A DNA stretch of 64,000 bases from CAVZYN01 sp963779515. Its GTDB lineage: Bacteria; Pseudomonadota; Alphaproteobacteria; Rhizobiales; Hyphomicrobiaceae. The position numbers and the translations under genes are program-made. Where the stretch lies: contig CAVZYN010000006.1 in assembly GCA_963779515.1 (NCBI GenBank), positions 124,001 through 188,000 on the forward strand, read 5' to 3'. Position 1 is the first letter of the stretch. Each line of letters starts with the position of its first letter. This document shows, in pieces, positions 8,362 to 17,356 of this stretch. The notes under the pieces were generated by a model, which did no database searches, had not been told where the DNA came from, and was given only the letters and a program-made list of their open reading frames with translations.

Positions 8362-9396
8362 TCATTTCGGTTGGCTCTGGACGTCTTGGGTCCACTTTGC
8401 GAGCAGACGCCGCCGCTCGGCCGACGATCCGTACTTCGCCGTATCGTATGTGATCAGCTTGATGTCGGAGAGTTTTGGAGCATCAGGCGACACGGACGCG
8501 GTCTTGCTGGACGGGATCGAGTGGATCTTGAGTTTTGCGTTGATATCCTGCGCTTCTTTCGACAGTGCGAAGTCGAAGAATTTCTTCGCCCCGTCGGGGT
8601 TCTTCGTGCCCTTCACAAGCGAGACAGCACCGGTCTCATAACCAGTGCCCTCACAAGGCGCGAGCGTCTTGATCGGCGCGCCCGAGAGCTGTTGCGTCAC
8701 CATATCGTGCATGAACGCGATCGCGACTGCCGTCTCGCCAAGGCCTACGGCCTTTACCGGCGCAATGCCGGACTTGGTGTATTGGCTGATGTTTTTGTGC
8801 AGCGCCTTCATATAGGCGAAGCCCTTCTCCTCACCCATCAGCTGTACGATTGTCGCGAGCATCACATAGGCCGTCCCCGACGAATTCGGGTCAGCCATCT
8901 GCACGTCGTCCTTGAACTTGGGATCGAGCAGATCGGCCCAGCACTTCGGCTCCGGCATTCCCTTCTTCTTCAGCACCTCTGTGTTGTAGCCAAATCCAAG
9001 CGCTCCGAGATAGATGCCCGCCGACCGGCCTTGGCTCTGCTCGCCGAGACGCGCCGCCCAATCGTGGATCTCCGCGAGCTTGGCGGATTTGTATCCCTCG
9101 AGCAGCCCTTCCTCGCCTGCCTGCAGGTGCGGTTCCGCCGGCCCGCCCCACCACACATCCGCTTTGGGATTGGCGGCCTCGGCCTTCAGCTGCGCAAAGA
9201 CCTCACCCGTACTCTTGCGCACCATCGCGACCTTGATCCCCGTCGCCTTCTCGAACATCGCGACCCCTTCGCGACACTGCTCTTCAAGAATGGAACAGTA
9301 GACGGTCAGTGTGCCTTGCGCCTGCGCCAAAGGCGCGGCCATCATCAGCCAGACTCCAGCAAGCGCAGCTGTGCGTATCGGGGAGAGAAGCACCAT
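8362..9396 (-). CDS. ABC transporter substrate-binding protein, paralogue 2
   Basis: This 344-residue periplasmic receptor is clearly homologous to the products at 5069 and 9442. A signal peptide ends near residue 27 (PLAQAQ). The mature chain begins with TLTVYCSILEEQCREG, giving the shared cysteine pair 34 and 41. Shared family blocks include NPKADVWWGGPAEPHLQA, EPKCWADLLDPK, LVATIVQLMGE-like and LAPCEGTGYETG. It is followed after 10 bases by the permease start and preceded after about 45 bases by receptor 3. Three receptors with one permease and one ATPase suggest related ligands share a channel. Confidence 0.83.
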   Translation of the reverse strand: MVLLSPIRTAALAGVWLMMAAPLAQAQGTLTVYCSILEEQCREGVAMFEKATGIKVAMVRKSTGEVFAQLKAEAANPKADVWWGGPAEPHLQAGEEGLLEGYKSAKLAEIHDWAARLGEQSQGRSAGIYLGALGFGYNTEVLKKKGMPEPKCWADLLDPKFKDDVQMADPNSSGTAYVMLATIVQLMGEEKGFAYMKALHKNISQYTKSGIAPVKAVGLGETAVAIAFMHDMVTQQLSGAPIKTLAPCEGTGYETGAVSLVKGTKNPDGAKKFFDFALSKEAQDINAKLKIHSIPSSKTASVSPDAPKLSDIKLITYDTAKYGSSAERRRLLAKWTQDVQSQPK

Positions 9397-9441
9397 GTGA
9401 GTTCCTCAGCGGTTGCGAAATTCCGGCTCTAGCACCGCTGG

Positions 9442-10485
9442 TTACTTCGGTAGGTTCTTGACGTCGTTATCCCATTTGGCCAGCAAGCGCTTGCGCTCTG
9501 CCGACGATCCGTACTTCGCGAAGTCGTAGTCGATCAGTTTCATCTCGGACATCTTCGGCGCCTGCGGTGGCACCGGTGACGCCATATTGCTTGGCACCTG
9601 AAACGCCTTGTTGTCGGCCGCGAGTTTCTGCGCCGCGGGTGAGAGAGCCCAATCGTAAAACTTGCGCGCCGCCTCCGTATTCCGCCCGCCTTTCACGATC
9701 GACATCGACCCGATCTCGTAGCCGGTGCCTTCGCACGGACTGACGACCTTGACCGGCGCGCCGCCAACGATTTGCACCACCATGTCGTGCTGGAACGTGA
9801 TGCCAACCGTCGTCTCGCCGAGCGACGTGGCCTTCGCAGGCGCGGCCCCCGACTTGGTGTACTGATTGATATTGGCATGCAACTTCTTCATGTAATCGAA
9901 GCCCTTGTCCTCGCCCATCAGCTGCACGATTGTCGCAAGCAGCGTATAGGACGTACCGGACGAGTTCGGATCGGCAACTTGCACTTCACCTTTGAGCTTC
10001 GGGTTGAGCAGATCCGACCAGCACTTCGGCTCTGGGATCCCCTTGGCGGCAAGCTGCTGCGTATTGAAGCCGAAGCCAAGTGCGCCGGAGTAGACGCCGA
10101 CGGTACGCTTCTTGGATTGCGCCCACTGCTTCGTCGCCCACGGATGCAGCTCTTTGTTCGCCGGGCTCTCATACTCCTCGGTCAAATTCTCTTCGGCAGC
10201 CTGCAGATGCGGGTCGCCCGTGCCGCCCCACCAGACATCACCCTTGGGATTGGCAGATTCAGCCTTGATCTGCGCGTAGGTTTCGCCCGAGCTCTTGCGC
10301 GTCATCGCAACTTTGATGCCCGTATCCTTCTCGAACGCCGCCGAGAGTGCCCGGCACCGCTCTTCCTGGTCGGAGCAGTAGAGCACCATCGACCCTTGCG
10401 CGAACGCACCACCCGCGGCGGCAAGCACCCCCAACACCGCTGCAACGGCGCCCAAACCTTGATGCTGACGGACTGTGCGAGACAT
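9442..10485 (-). CDS. ABC transporter substrate-binding protein, paralogue 3 (first gene of operon)
   Basis: This 347-residue receptor has a signal peptide of about 30 residues (AAAGGAFAQ), then MVLYCSDQEERC with Cys37 and Cys44 matching the pair in its two paralogues. Conserved blocks NPKGDVWWGGTGDPHLQA, EPKCWSDLLNPK and VSPCEGTGYEIG follow. ATG 10485 was chosen over a longer frame because it has the ribosome site AGGGAG eight bases upstream and starts the signal peptide. As the promoter-proximal gene of a minus-strand operon it may be the most expressed receptor. Its ribosome-site region (TCAGGGAGAA) resembles the reverse complement of the sRNA core described at 621 and 1004, so it is a possible sRNA target; this is inference. 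Confidence 0.83.
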   Translation of the reverse strand: MSRTVRQHQGLGAVAAVLGVLAAAGGAFAQGSMVLYCSDQEERCRALSAAFEKDTGIKVAMTRKSSGETYAQIKAESANPKGDVWWGGTGDPHLQAAEENLTEEYESPANKELHPWATKQWAQSKKRTVGVYSGALGFGFNTQQLAAKGIPEPKCWSDLLNPKLKGEVQVADPNSSGTSYTLLATIVQLMGEDKGFDYMKKLHANINQYTKSGAAPAKATSLGETTVGITFQHDMVVQIVGGAPVKVVSPCEGTGYEIGSMSIVKGGRNTEAARKFYDWALSPAAQKLAADNKAFQVPSNMASPVPPQAPKMSEMKLIDYDFAKYGSSAERKRLLAKWDNDVKNLPK

Positions 10486-10611
10486 TTGGTGGTTCTCCCT
10501 GAGATTTGCAGACGGCTTTTTTGCCAAGCTATCAAGCGCGCGAGCCATGGCAAGCTGCATCTGAGGTGTTTGCGGTCACGTGTTGACCGGAAGCATCGTT
10601 CGAGGCTTCAT

Positions 10612-10686
10612 CTAGTGTCCCGATCGCGAAGTTCGTTGCATTCTCGGCGGCCTCAATTCGAACTTCACGATCGAAAAGGACACTAG
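10612..10686. repeat. Palindromic repeat A with CTAGTGTCC ends
   Basis: The left arm CTAGTGTCC-CGATCGCGAAGTTCG and the inverted right arm CTAGTGTCC-TTTTCGATCGTGAAGTTCG form an imperfect hairpin with arms of about 24 bases and a loop of about 20. It lies in the gap between the ABC operon and iolG-like gene. It is related to repeat B 13 bases further on through the end CTAGTGT and the inner GATCG-GAAGT-CG. Confidence 0.75.
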
Positions 10687-10699
10687 AAAATCATGCTTT

Positions 10700-10776
10700 C
10701 TAGTGTGATTCAGATCGAGAAGTCCGCCGAAACACATGCAGATAGTATGAAACGGACTTCTCGATCATCACACTAG
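10700..10776. repeat. Palindromic repeat B with CTAGTGTGAT ends
   Basis: The left arm CTAGTGTGATTCAGATCG-AGAAGTCCG and the inverted right arm CTAGTGTGAT-GATCGAGAAGTCCG pair over about 22 bases around a loop of about 30. It is the same size and layout as repeat A but with different arm bases that keep pairing. It may be a MITE-like or REP-like unit or a strong bidirectional RNA hairpin between two divergently read genes. Confidence 0.75.
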
Positions 10777-10808
10777 CCGTCGATATTGCCCGTTTCGGAG
10801 GTTTCATC

Positions 10809-11816
10809 ATGTTGACGTTTGCCCAGTTCGGTGCGGGCCGGATCGGCGCCATTCATGCCGCCAATCTTACGGCACATCCAGCCACCCGGCTAAAGTATGT
10901 CGTCGACGTCGATGGCCGGGCCGCGCAAAGCCTGGCCGACCGAACTGGCGCAACCGTCGCCACCCGTGACAGTGCGCTCGCCGACAAAGACATCGATGCA
11001 GTCATCATTGCGTCTTCGACGGACACGCATGCTGAACTCGTCATCGCCGCGGCGAAGGCGCGCAAAGCGATCTTCTGCGAAAAGCCGATCGATCTTTCTC
11101 TGGCGCGCGTCGACGAATGCCTTTCAGCCGTCACGGCGGCCGGCGTGCCGATGCTCGTCGGATTCAATCGCCGCTTTGATCCAAGCTTTGCCGGCCTCAA
11201 GTCGCGGATTGCGGCGGGCGCCATCGGCGACGTCGAGCAGGTCATTATTTCCAGCCGCGATCCTGGCTTGCCGCCGGTCGCCTACCTGAAGGTGTCGGGT
11301 GGACAACTGCGCGACATGACCATCCATGACTTTGATATGGCCCGCTGGCTGCTCGGCGAGGAGCCGGCCGACGTATTCGCCTTTGGCTCCGCGCTGGTCG
11401 ATCCCGAAGTCAGCAAGATCGGCGACACCGATAGCCTTATGATCCTGCTGCGCACGAGTTCCGGCCGTCTTGCCCATATCAACAACAGCCGCCGCGCCAG
11501 TTATGGCTATGACCAGCGCATCGAAGTCCACGGCGCCAAGGGCCGGCTCATTGCCGGCAATCAGACGCCAACCACCGTCGAACTCGCCGATGGCACAGCC
11601 GTCAAAGCCGACAAACCCTTGCATTTCTTTCTCGAGCGCTACGCCGAAGCCTACAAGCGCGAACTCGATGCTTTCGTTGCAGCTGTTAGTCACAAGTCCC
11701 CGATGCCCGTCGGCGCAAACGATGGCCGCATGGCGCTCGTGCTGGCCGAAGCTGCCATCAAATCCTTGAAGGAGGGACGTTCCATGAAGGTTTCCGAAAT
11801 CGGACGCACAAGATGA
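10809..11816 (+). CDS. iolG: Gfo/Idh/MocA oxidoreductase, inositol 2-dehydrogenase-like
   Basis: This 335-residue NAD(P)-dependent sugar/cyclitol dehydrogenase has a Rossmann motif GAGRIG at 8-13, the CEKP block with Lys92, and the catalytic pair Asp169 and His173 in DMTIHDFD. The last two are spaced four apart as in Bacillus IolG (Asp172/His176). Length and the ARWLLGEEP block fit inositol 2-dehydrogenase, which oxidises myo-inositol to scyllo-inosose. Other sugar or cyclitol substrates are possible. No other iol catabolic gene is in view. The stop overlaps the next start by four bases (ATGA), so it is co-translated with the SDR that follows. Confidence 0.7.
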   Translation: MLTFAQFGAGRIGAIHAANLTAHPATRLKYVVDVDGRAAQSLADRTGATVATRDSALADKDIDAVIIASSTDTHAELVIAAAKARKAIFCEKPIDLSLARVDECLSAVTAAGVPMLVGFNRRFDPSFAGLKSRIAAGAIGDVEQVIISSRDPGLPPVAYLKVSGGQLRDMTIHDFDMARWLLGEEPADVFAFGSALVDPEVSKIGDTDSLMILLRTSSGRLAHINNSRRASYGYDQRIEVHGAKGRLIAGNQTPTTVELADGTAVKADKPLHFFLERYAEAYKRELDAFVAAVSHKSPMPVGANDGRMALVLAEAAIKSLKEGRSMKVSEIGRTR

Positions 11817-12595
11817 TCGGACTTGATCTCAGGGGAAACACGATCCTGATCACAGGCGGAACTCAAGGCATCGGCGAAGGCATCGCGCGCGCCGCGGCGG
11901 TAGCAGGTGCAGGCGGGATTTGCCTTACAGGCCGTGATGCCACCCGCGGCACCCGCCTCGCTCAGGAGATCTCAAACCTCGGCTGCCCGGCACATTTCAT
12001 TGCCGGTGACTTGGCCGACGCGATCACGTGCCGCGACATCGTCGCTGGCGCGATTGCGCGGCTCGGGCGGCTCGACGGCCTCGTCAATGCCGCGGGCCTC
12101 ACGGATCGTGGCACGATAGAGGACACATCGATCGAGCTCTGGGATCGCTTGTTCGCCGTCAACGTGCGGGCGCCCTTCATCCTGACGCAGGAGCTGGTGC
12201 GCCATCTTAAAAGCACGCAGCGTCCGGGCAGCGTCGTCAACATCATCACGCGCTCAAGTCACGGCGGCCAGCCCTTCCTGACCGCCTATTCGTCATCCAA
12301 GGGTGCGCTGGCAACCCTGACGAAGAACACCGCACACGCATTGCGAACGCATCGCATTCGCGTCAATGGCCTGAACATCGGCTGGGCCGATACGCCCGGC
12401 GAACACGCGATCCAGCAGCGCGATGGCAACCCTGCCGATTGGCTGACTCGCGCCGAACCCCAGCAGCCATTCGGCCGCCTGATCAAACCTCACGACGTGG
12501 CCATGGCGGCCGTTTACCTCCTGAGCGACGCGTCTGAGATGATGACCGGCGCTCTCATCGATTTCGACCAGAACGTGATGGGCGCCTATGATTGA
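11813..12595 (+). CDS. SDR-family oxidoreductase
   Basis: This 260-residue classical short-chain dehydrogenase has a cofactor motif TGGTQGIG at 14-21, an NAAG block at 92-95 and catalytic Tyr159/Lys163 in TAYSSSKG with a Ser a dozen residues before. The C-terminal DFDQNVMGAYD is typical of sugar or sugar-acid SDRs. It overlaps the inositol-dehydrogenase-like gene by four bases, so the two probably act on successive steps of one sugar or cyclitol pathway. Substrate cannot be read from sequence. No terminator is obvious after the stop. Confidence 0.75.
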   Translation: MIGLDLRGNTILITGGTQGIGEGIARAAAVAGAGGICLTGRDATRGTRLAQEISNLGCPAHFIAGDLADAITCRDIVAGAIARLGRLDGLVNAAGLTDRGTIEDTSIELWDRLFAVNVRAPFILTQELVRHLKSTQRPGSVVNIITRSSHGGQPFLTAYSSSKGALATLTKNTAHALRTHRIRVNGLNIGWADTPGEHAIQQRDGNPADWLTRAEPQQPFGRLIKPHDVAMAAVYLLSDASEMMTGALIDFDQNVMGAYD

Positions 12596-12863
12596 ACCTG
12601 AGCAATTCGCTCTGCGCACGATTTCACAGCGCTCCAAAATAGCAATAATGCCGGTATAATCTGCAATTTTGCCGGAATATTCTATTGCCTAGGCGTCGGG
12701 ATCAAGCGATTGAAATAATTAAACTTTTTCCGAATGACCGCGCGAACAGGCATTCCGTAGCCTGAAAAAAGAGAAGCCCACGTTGCAACGATAGTATCGT
12801 TAACCGGTTGTTATGGGCTGCCACCTACGCTGCGAATCCGGGGCAAGGGATTCGTTAGAGAAC

Positions 12864-13748
12864 ATGAGAGCTGGAGCCATAAGCGCGACCAAGAGCAACT
12901 CGCTGATGAGCGAGTACTCGTCGTTGCTAGGCGACGCGGTTCTCCGCCACCGCGCCCGCATCGCCGAGCATTCAGCCCGCATCGAGGCCGAACTCGCAAG
13001 CAAGATCAAATCCGAGTTCATCGCCAATATGAGCCATGAACTCCGCACGCCCCTCAACACCATAATCGGCTTTTCCAAGCTGATCAGCGAATGCGAAAAA
13101 CGCCAGCTTGGTCCCGCCGAAATGGTGGAATACGCAAACCTCATTCAAGACGCCGCCAGTCACCTCCTGTCGGTCATCAACGACATCCTGGACATCTCGA
13201 AAATCCAGAGTGGCAAGTACACTCTGGATAACCGAGACATCTCAGTGGAAGAAGTTCTGTCCGTTTCGGTCACCTCGTTCAGGCTGTTGGCGCAGGAAGC
13301 AGGCGTCAGCCTGGTCAACCAATTTGATGGCGAGTTGCCGTTGATCAAGGGTGACCCCGTCAAACTGCGTCAGATCTTCACAAACCTGATCAGCAACGCG
13401 ATCAAGTTCACCCAACCCGGCGGTTCCATTACCATCATCGCCCACCGCGTCGCCGACGGCGGCACCGCCATCACCGTCCGCGACACGGGCGTTGGCATGA
13501 GCGAAGAAGAAATCGCCGTCGCTCTGACGCCCTTCGGCCAGGTCGATTCAAGCCGCACACGCTGGCGCGAAGGCACCGGCCTCGGCCTCCCGATCTCCCG
13601 CGCCCTGGTGGAACTGCACGGCGGCACGCTCGAAATTCGCAGTCAAAAGTCGGTCGGAACGGAAGTCTCCGTTTACCTGCCGTCACGCAGCCAGGTTCAA
13701 GTCACGCAGAGTCACGAAGCAATTCAGCAAGCAGCACAAATCGCATAA
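12864..13748 (+). CDS. Soluble sensor histidine kinase core
   Basis: The protein of about 294 residues (from ATG 12864) has a HisKA dimerisation domain with phospho-acceptor His58 in NMSHELRTPLNT and a complete HATPase_c domain: N box LISNAIKFT, G1 DTGVGMS, G2 GTGLGLPIS. There is no membrane segment and no PAS, GAF or receiver domain. Only a short coiled stretch (residues 18-48) precedes the H box. It looks like the catalytic core of cell-cycle kinases such as PdhS/PleC relatives, with no visible cognate regulator nearby. The start is uncertain: in-frame ATGs lie at 12813, 12864 and 12906, none with a strong ribosome site. The HerA-like gene begins 39 bases after the stop and may be co-transcribed. 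Confidence 0.75.
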   Translation: MRAGAISATKSNSLMSEYSSLLGDAVLRHRARIAEHSARIEAELASKIKSEFIANMSHELRTPLNTIIGFSKLISECEKRQLGPAEMVEYANLIQDAASHLLSVINDILDISKIQSGKYTLDNRDISVEEVLSVSVTSFRLLAQEAGVSLVNQFDGELPLIKGDPVKLRQIFTNLISNAIKFTQPGGSITIIAHRVADGGTAITVRDTGVGMSEEEIAVALTPFGQVDSSRTRWREGTGLGLPISRALVELHGGTLEIRSQKSVGTEVSVYLPSRSQVQVTQSHEAIQQAAQIA

Positions 13749-13787
13749 GCGCACATCCGCGGTTGCCCGACGAACTTCGAGGAACAT

Positions 13788-15788
13788 ATGCAACTTCAGG
13801 CCCCTCCAACCGACAGCACGCTTCGGCAGCCGGACCCGTCTATCGGCCGGATCGTGTCTGTCACGGGTTCGAAAGCCATCGTTCTCCTCGATGGCGGACA
13901 ACCGCACGCCGACAAAAAATTCCGGGGCCCATTCCAACGGCCGGAAATGGGGACCTTGCTGGCGATCGACACCAGCAACACGGTGGTTCTCGCAATTGTC
14001 TCAGCGCTCTCCGTCCCGGTCCCCGCGCAGCGCGAAGGCGACACCGAAATCTGGATCGCTGAACTGGGTCTCGTCGGCGAACTGTGGAACTCAAACGGCC
14101 GCGCCGGCTTCAATCGCGGCGTAACGATCTATCCCGCCCTCGGCGATCGCGTCCGCGTCGCATCCAAGCCAGAGCTGGAACAGGCATTCTGCGGCGACAT
14201 GCAGCACTCGGTGCGCGTCGGCTGCATCCGTCAGGACTCGAGCATCCCCGCAATGGTCCGCGTCGACGACCTACTTGGTAAGCACTTCGCCATTCTCGGC
14301 ACCACCGGCACCGGCAAGTCTTGCACCACAGCACTGATTCTGCGCGCAATTCTCGAAAGCAATCCGGCCGCGCATATCGTGCTGCTCGATCCGCACAACG
14401 AGTACGCAACAGCCTTCCCCGAATGGGGCGAAGTGATCTCTCCCCGCAACATGCAGTTGCCCTACTGGCTGCTGACATTCGAAGAGTTCATCGAAGTTCT
14501 GCTGGGCAGCGCGGTGGAGCGCAAGCAGGAAGCTGAGCTGCTGCAGGAACTGATCCCGATAGCCAAGGGCCGCTATTTCTCCGGTCGCTCGGCCAGCAAC
14601 GCGCGCGATGCGGCGTCTTTGCGCAGAGGCGCCTCAGCGGACAGCAAATACACGGTCGACACGCCGGTCCCCTACCGGATCTCCGATCTGATGTCGCTCA
14701 TCGATGAGCGGATGGGCAAGCTTGAGAACAAGCGCGACCTCTCGCCATACCGCAACGTGCGCTCCAAGCTCGAATCGATCAGCCAGGACCCGCGCTACGC
14801 GTTCATGTTCGGCTCGCTAACTGTCTACGACGGCATGGCACAGATTCTCGGCCGCATCTTCCGTGTGCCCGTCAACGAGAAGCCCATCACCATCCTCGAG
14901 TTGACCGGCATTCCGACCGAAATCGTCAACGTCGTGGTCTCGGTGTTGTGCCGCATGACATTCGACTTCGCGCTTTGGAGCGAAGGCAAGGTGCCAGTAA
15001 CGCTGGTTTGCGAAGAAGCGCATCGCTACGTTCCGGCAAATCCAAACGCCGGCTTCGAGCCCTGCAAACGCGCCATTGCCAAGATCGCCAAGGAAGGCCG
15101 CAAATACGGCGCCTCCTTGTGCATCGTGACGCAGCGCCCCTCGGAAATCGACGCCACTATTCTGTCGCAGTGCAACACCGTGTTCGCGCTGCGCATGTCC
15201 AACGACCGCGACCAGGAAATTGTTACATCGGCGATCTCCGACACCGGTTCTGGCCTTTTGGAATTCCTCTCCGCGCTCGGACAACGTGAAGCTATCGCAT
15301 TCGGCGATGGCGTGACGCTGCCTGTGCGCATCCGTTTCGATGAACTCAAGAAAAGCTGCATGCCGCGGTCTTCGACGGCGCGCTTCTCGGAGAAGTGGCA
15401 GAAGTCCGAGCATGACGAAGGCTTCCTTGAAAGCATCGTTGAACGTTGGCGTGCGTCGTCCTCAGGCGGCGACATCGACAACGCGCAGCAACTCGCCATG
15501 ATGGCCGAGGCCATCGGCTTGTCCGGTAGCGACGTCGCTGACGTGGTGCCCGCGATGGATCAGGCACGCCCGACGCGCGCTGCAGATCCAAATGCGATTC
15601 GGCCAACAACAATGCCTGCGGCGGCCGCCCAACCCGCCCCCGGTTTGGCGCAACGCCCCGCTGGCAGCATGCTGCGCCGCGATCCAGCCGCGGCAGCTCC
15701 GGCCCAACGCCCGGCTGCCCCGCCGGCCGCAGGGCCAACTAACAACAGTCTCAGTTCCCTCCGCGACAAGCTCTTGCAGCGTCGCTGA
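13788..15788 (+). CDS. HerA-like/DUF87 hexameric ATPase
   Basis: This 666-residue protein has an N-terminal HerA-type beta-barrel region (residues 15-140) and an FtsK/HerA P-loop ATPase core. Walker A is GTTGTGKS at 171-178 and Walker B is VTLVCEEAHRY near 404-414, with the acidic pair EE. The arginine-rich sensor block includes ALRMSNDRDQEIV. Such ATPases translocate DNA, often with a nuclease partner (NurA, SIR2 or other defence effectors). No partner nuclease is adjacent, which makes this a stand-alone copy. The last 90 residues are Ala/Pro-rich and probably disordered. The start ATG follows GAGGAAC. Confidence 0.8.
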   Translation: MQLQAPPTDSTLRQPDPSIGRIVSVTGSKAIVLLDGGQPHADKKFRGPFQRPEMGTLLAIDTSNTVVLAIVSALSVPVPAQREGDTEIWIAELGLVGELWNSNGRAGFNRGVTIYPALGDRVRVASKPELEQAFCGDMQHSVRVGCIRQDSSIPAMVRVDDLLGKHFAILGTTGTGKSCTTALILRAILESNPAAHIVLLDPHNEYATAFPEWGEVISPRNMQLPYWLLTFEEFIEVLLGSAVERKQEAELLQELIPIAKGRYFSGRSASNARDAASLRRGASADSKYTVDTPVPYRISDLMSLIDERMGKLENKRDLSPYRNVRSKLESISQDPRYAFMFGSLTVYDGMAQILGRIFRVPVNEKPITILELTGIPTEIVNVVVSVLCRMTFDFALWSEGKVPVTLVCEEAHRYVPANPNAGFEPCKRAIAKIAKEGRKYGASLCIVTQRPSEIDATILSQCNTVFALRMSNDRDQEIVTSAISDTGSGLLEFLSALGQREAIAFGDGVTLPVRIRFDELKKSCMPRSSTARFSEKWQKSEHDEGFLESIVERWRASSSGGDIDNAQQLAMMAEAIGLSGSDVADVVPAMDQARPTRAADPNAIRPTTMPAAAAQPAPGLAQRPAGSMLRRDPAAAAPAQRPAAPPAAGPTNNSLSSLRDKLLQRR

Positions 15789-15883
15789 GAAGCCTCGCAT
15801 CAGTTCTCAGGGTTGAGGCAGCGCAGGCCGGCTGCTATCTCTGCTTGAGATCTTTGCACCAAATCTTGCACACAGAGAGCGGC

Positions 15884-17335
15884 ATGCAACCCAACGCGAT
15901 CTTTCCCGTGATTCTTTCGGGCGGCTCTGGCACGCGCCTTTGGCCGCTGTCCCGCGCGATGTATCCTAAGCAGTTCATCCGCTTCTTCAATGAGCAGGAT
16001 GCAAGTTTCCTCGGCGCGACCGTGCGCCGGCTGCGCACCAGCGACGGCTTTCAGCGCCCCCTGCTGCTGTGCAACAATGATCATCGCTTCCTGGTGAAGC
16101 AAGAAATCGATCAGGCCGGCATAACGCCGAAGCGCATTATCCTCGAGCCGGTTGCACGCAATACGGCGGCAGCGATTGCGGTCGCGGCGCTCGAAGTCGC
16201 CAATGAAAATCCGGCCGGCGTCCTGGTTGTCATGCCATCCGATCACGTCATCGAGCGGGAAGAAGAATTCGTCGAGGCCGTCAAGCGCGCCGCCAAAGTG
16301 GCCGCGACAGGCAAGCTCGTACTCTTCGGCATCAAGCCCTCCAGCCCACACACCGGCTATGGTTACATCCGTCAAGGAACGGACATCGATGGCGCGGCCA
16401 GCGGTGCATTTCACGTCGATGCATTCTTCGAAAAACCGGATGCGCCGACGGCCACAAACTACGTTACAGCTGGCAACTATTTCTGGAACAGCGGCATCTT
16501 CGTGCTCCATGCACGCACTTTCATTGAAGAACTCGGCCGCCTTCAGCCCCGCGTCCTCGACGCCGCCAAGCAAGCCATCGTGAAATCCGTCGAGGATCTT
16601 GGCTTTGTCCGGCTGGATCGCGCCGCGTTCGCACAGTCGCCGAACATTTCGGTCGACTACGCCGTCATGGAGCACACGTCAGCCGCGGCCATGTTGCCGA
16701 TCGATGTCGGCTGGAATGATGTCGGGTCATGGAGTTCGCTGTGGGAAATCGCGCCCCGCGACAAGCAGGGCAACTACGCGCATGGCGACGCCATCCTTGA
16801 GGACACGCAGAACTGCTACGTCCACTCCGAGAAAGCCTTGGTTTCGACCATCGGTGTCAGGGATCTCGTGATCGTCGACACGCCGGACGCGCTACTGGTC
16901 GCCGACAAATCGCGCGCCCAGGACGTCTCAAAAATCGTCGCAAAGCTGCGTCAATCGGGCCGCAAGGAACACGAACAGCACGTTCGCAACTTCCGCCCCT
17001 GGGGCTATTTCGAAACGCTAAACATCGCAGGTCGATTCCAAGTTAAGCTTTTGCATGTGAAGCCCGGCGGCAAGCTCTCAATGCAAATGCATCACCACCG
17101 CTCCGAGCATTGGATCGTGGTGCAGGGAACCGCCAAGGTCGTGATCGGCGATATCGAGAAGTTGGTGCGTGAAAACGAGAGCGTGTACATCTTCGCGACC
17201 CAATGGCACCGGCTGGAAAATCCGGGCAAGGTCCCCGTCGAAATCATCGAAGTGCAGATCGGCACATACCTCGGCGAGGACGATATCGTCCGTACCGACG
17301 ATATCTATCATCGTGCACCCGAAGAGACCCGCTAA
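15884..17335 (+). CDS. manC: Mannose-1-phosphate guanylyltransferase / mannose-6-phosphate isomerase
   Basis: This 483-residue bifunctional enzyme has an N-terminal nucleotidyltransferase domain with VILSGGSGTRLWPLSR near residue 8 (the GTP-binding signature of GDP-mannose pyrophosphorylases) and VMPSDHVI around 120. The C-terminal cupin-type phosphomannose isomerase domain carries PGGKLSMQMHHHRSEHW, with metal-binding His and Glu. It supplies GDP-mannose for exopolysaccharide, LPS or glycan synthesis. Length fits the ManC/XanB/AlgA family. ATG 15884 directly begins the domain; the longer frame from 15845 adds residues without family match. No polysaccharide cluster is attached in this window. 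Confidence 0.88.
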   Translation: MQPNAIFPVILSGGSGTRLWPLSRAMYPKQFIRFFNEQDASFLGATVRRLRTSDGFQRPLLLCNNDHRFLVKQEIDQAGITPKRIILEPVARNTAAAIAVAALEVANENPAGVLVVMPSDHVIEREEEFVEAVKRAAKVAATGKLVLFGIKPSSPHTGYGYIRQGTDIDGAASGAFHVDAFFEKPDAPTATNYVTAGNYFWNSGIFVLHARTFIEELGRLQPRVLDAAKQAIVKSVEDLGFVRLDRAAFAQSPNISVDYAVMEHTSAAAMLPIDVGWNDVGSWSSLWEIAPRDKQGNYAHGDAILEDTQNCYVHSEKALVSTIGVRDLVIVDTPDALLVADKSRAQDVSKIVAKLRQSGRKEHEQHVRNFRPWGYFETLNIAGRFQVKLLHVKPGGKLSMQMHHHRSEHWIVVQGTAKVVIGDIEKLVRENESVYIFATQWHRLENPGKVPVEIIEVQIGTYLGEDDIVRTDDIYHRAPEETR

Positions 17336-17356
17336 CGCTCCAAGTTGCGACGAGCG

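Noticed and set aside
12596..12863. A promoter at TATAAT near 12655 for the histidine kinase
   Set aside because: The -10 is perfect but no acceptable -35 lies 16-18 bases upstream, so it was not listed as a feature.
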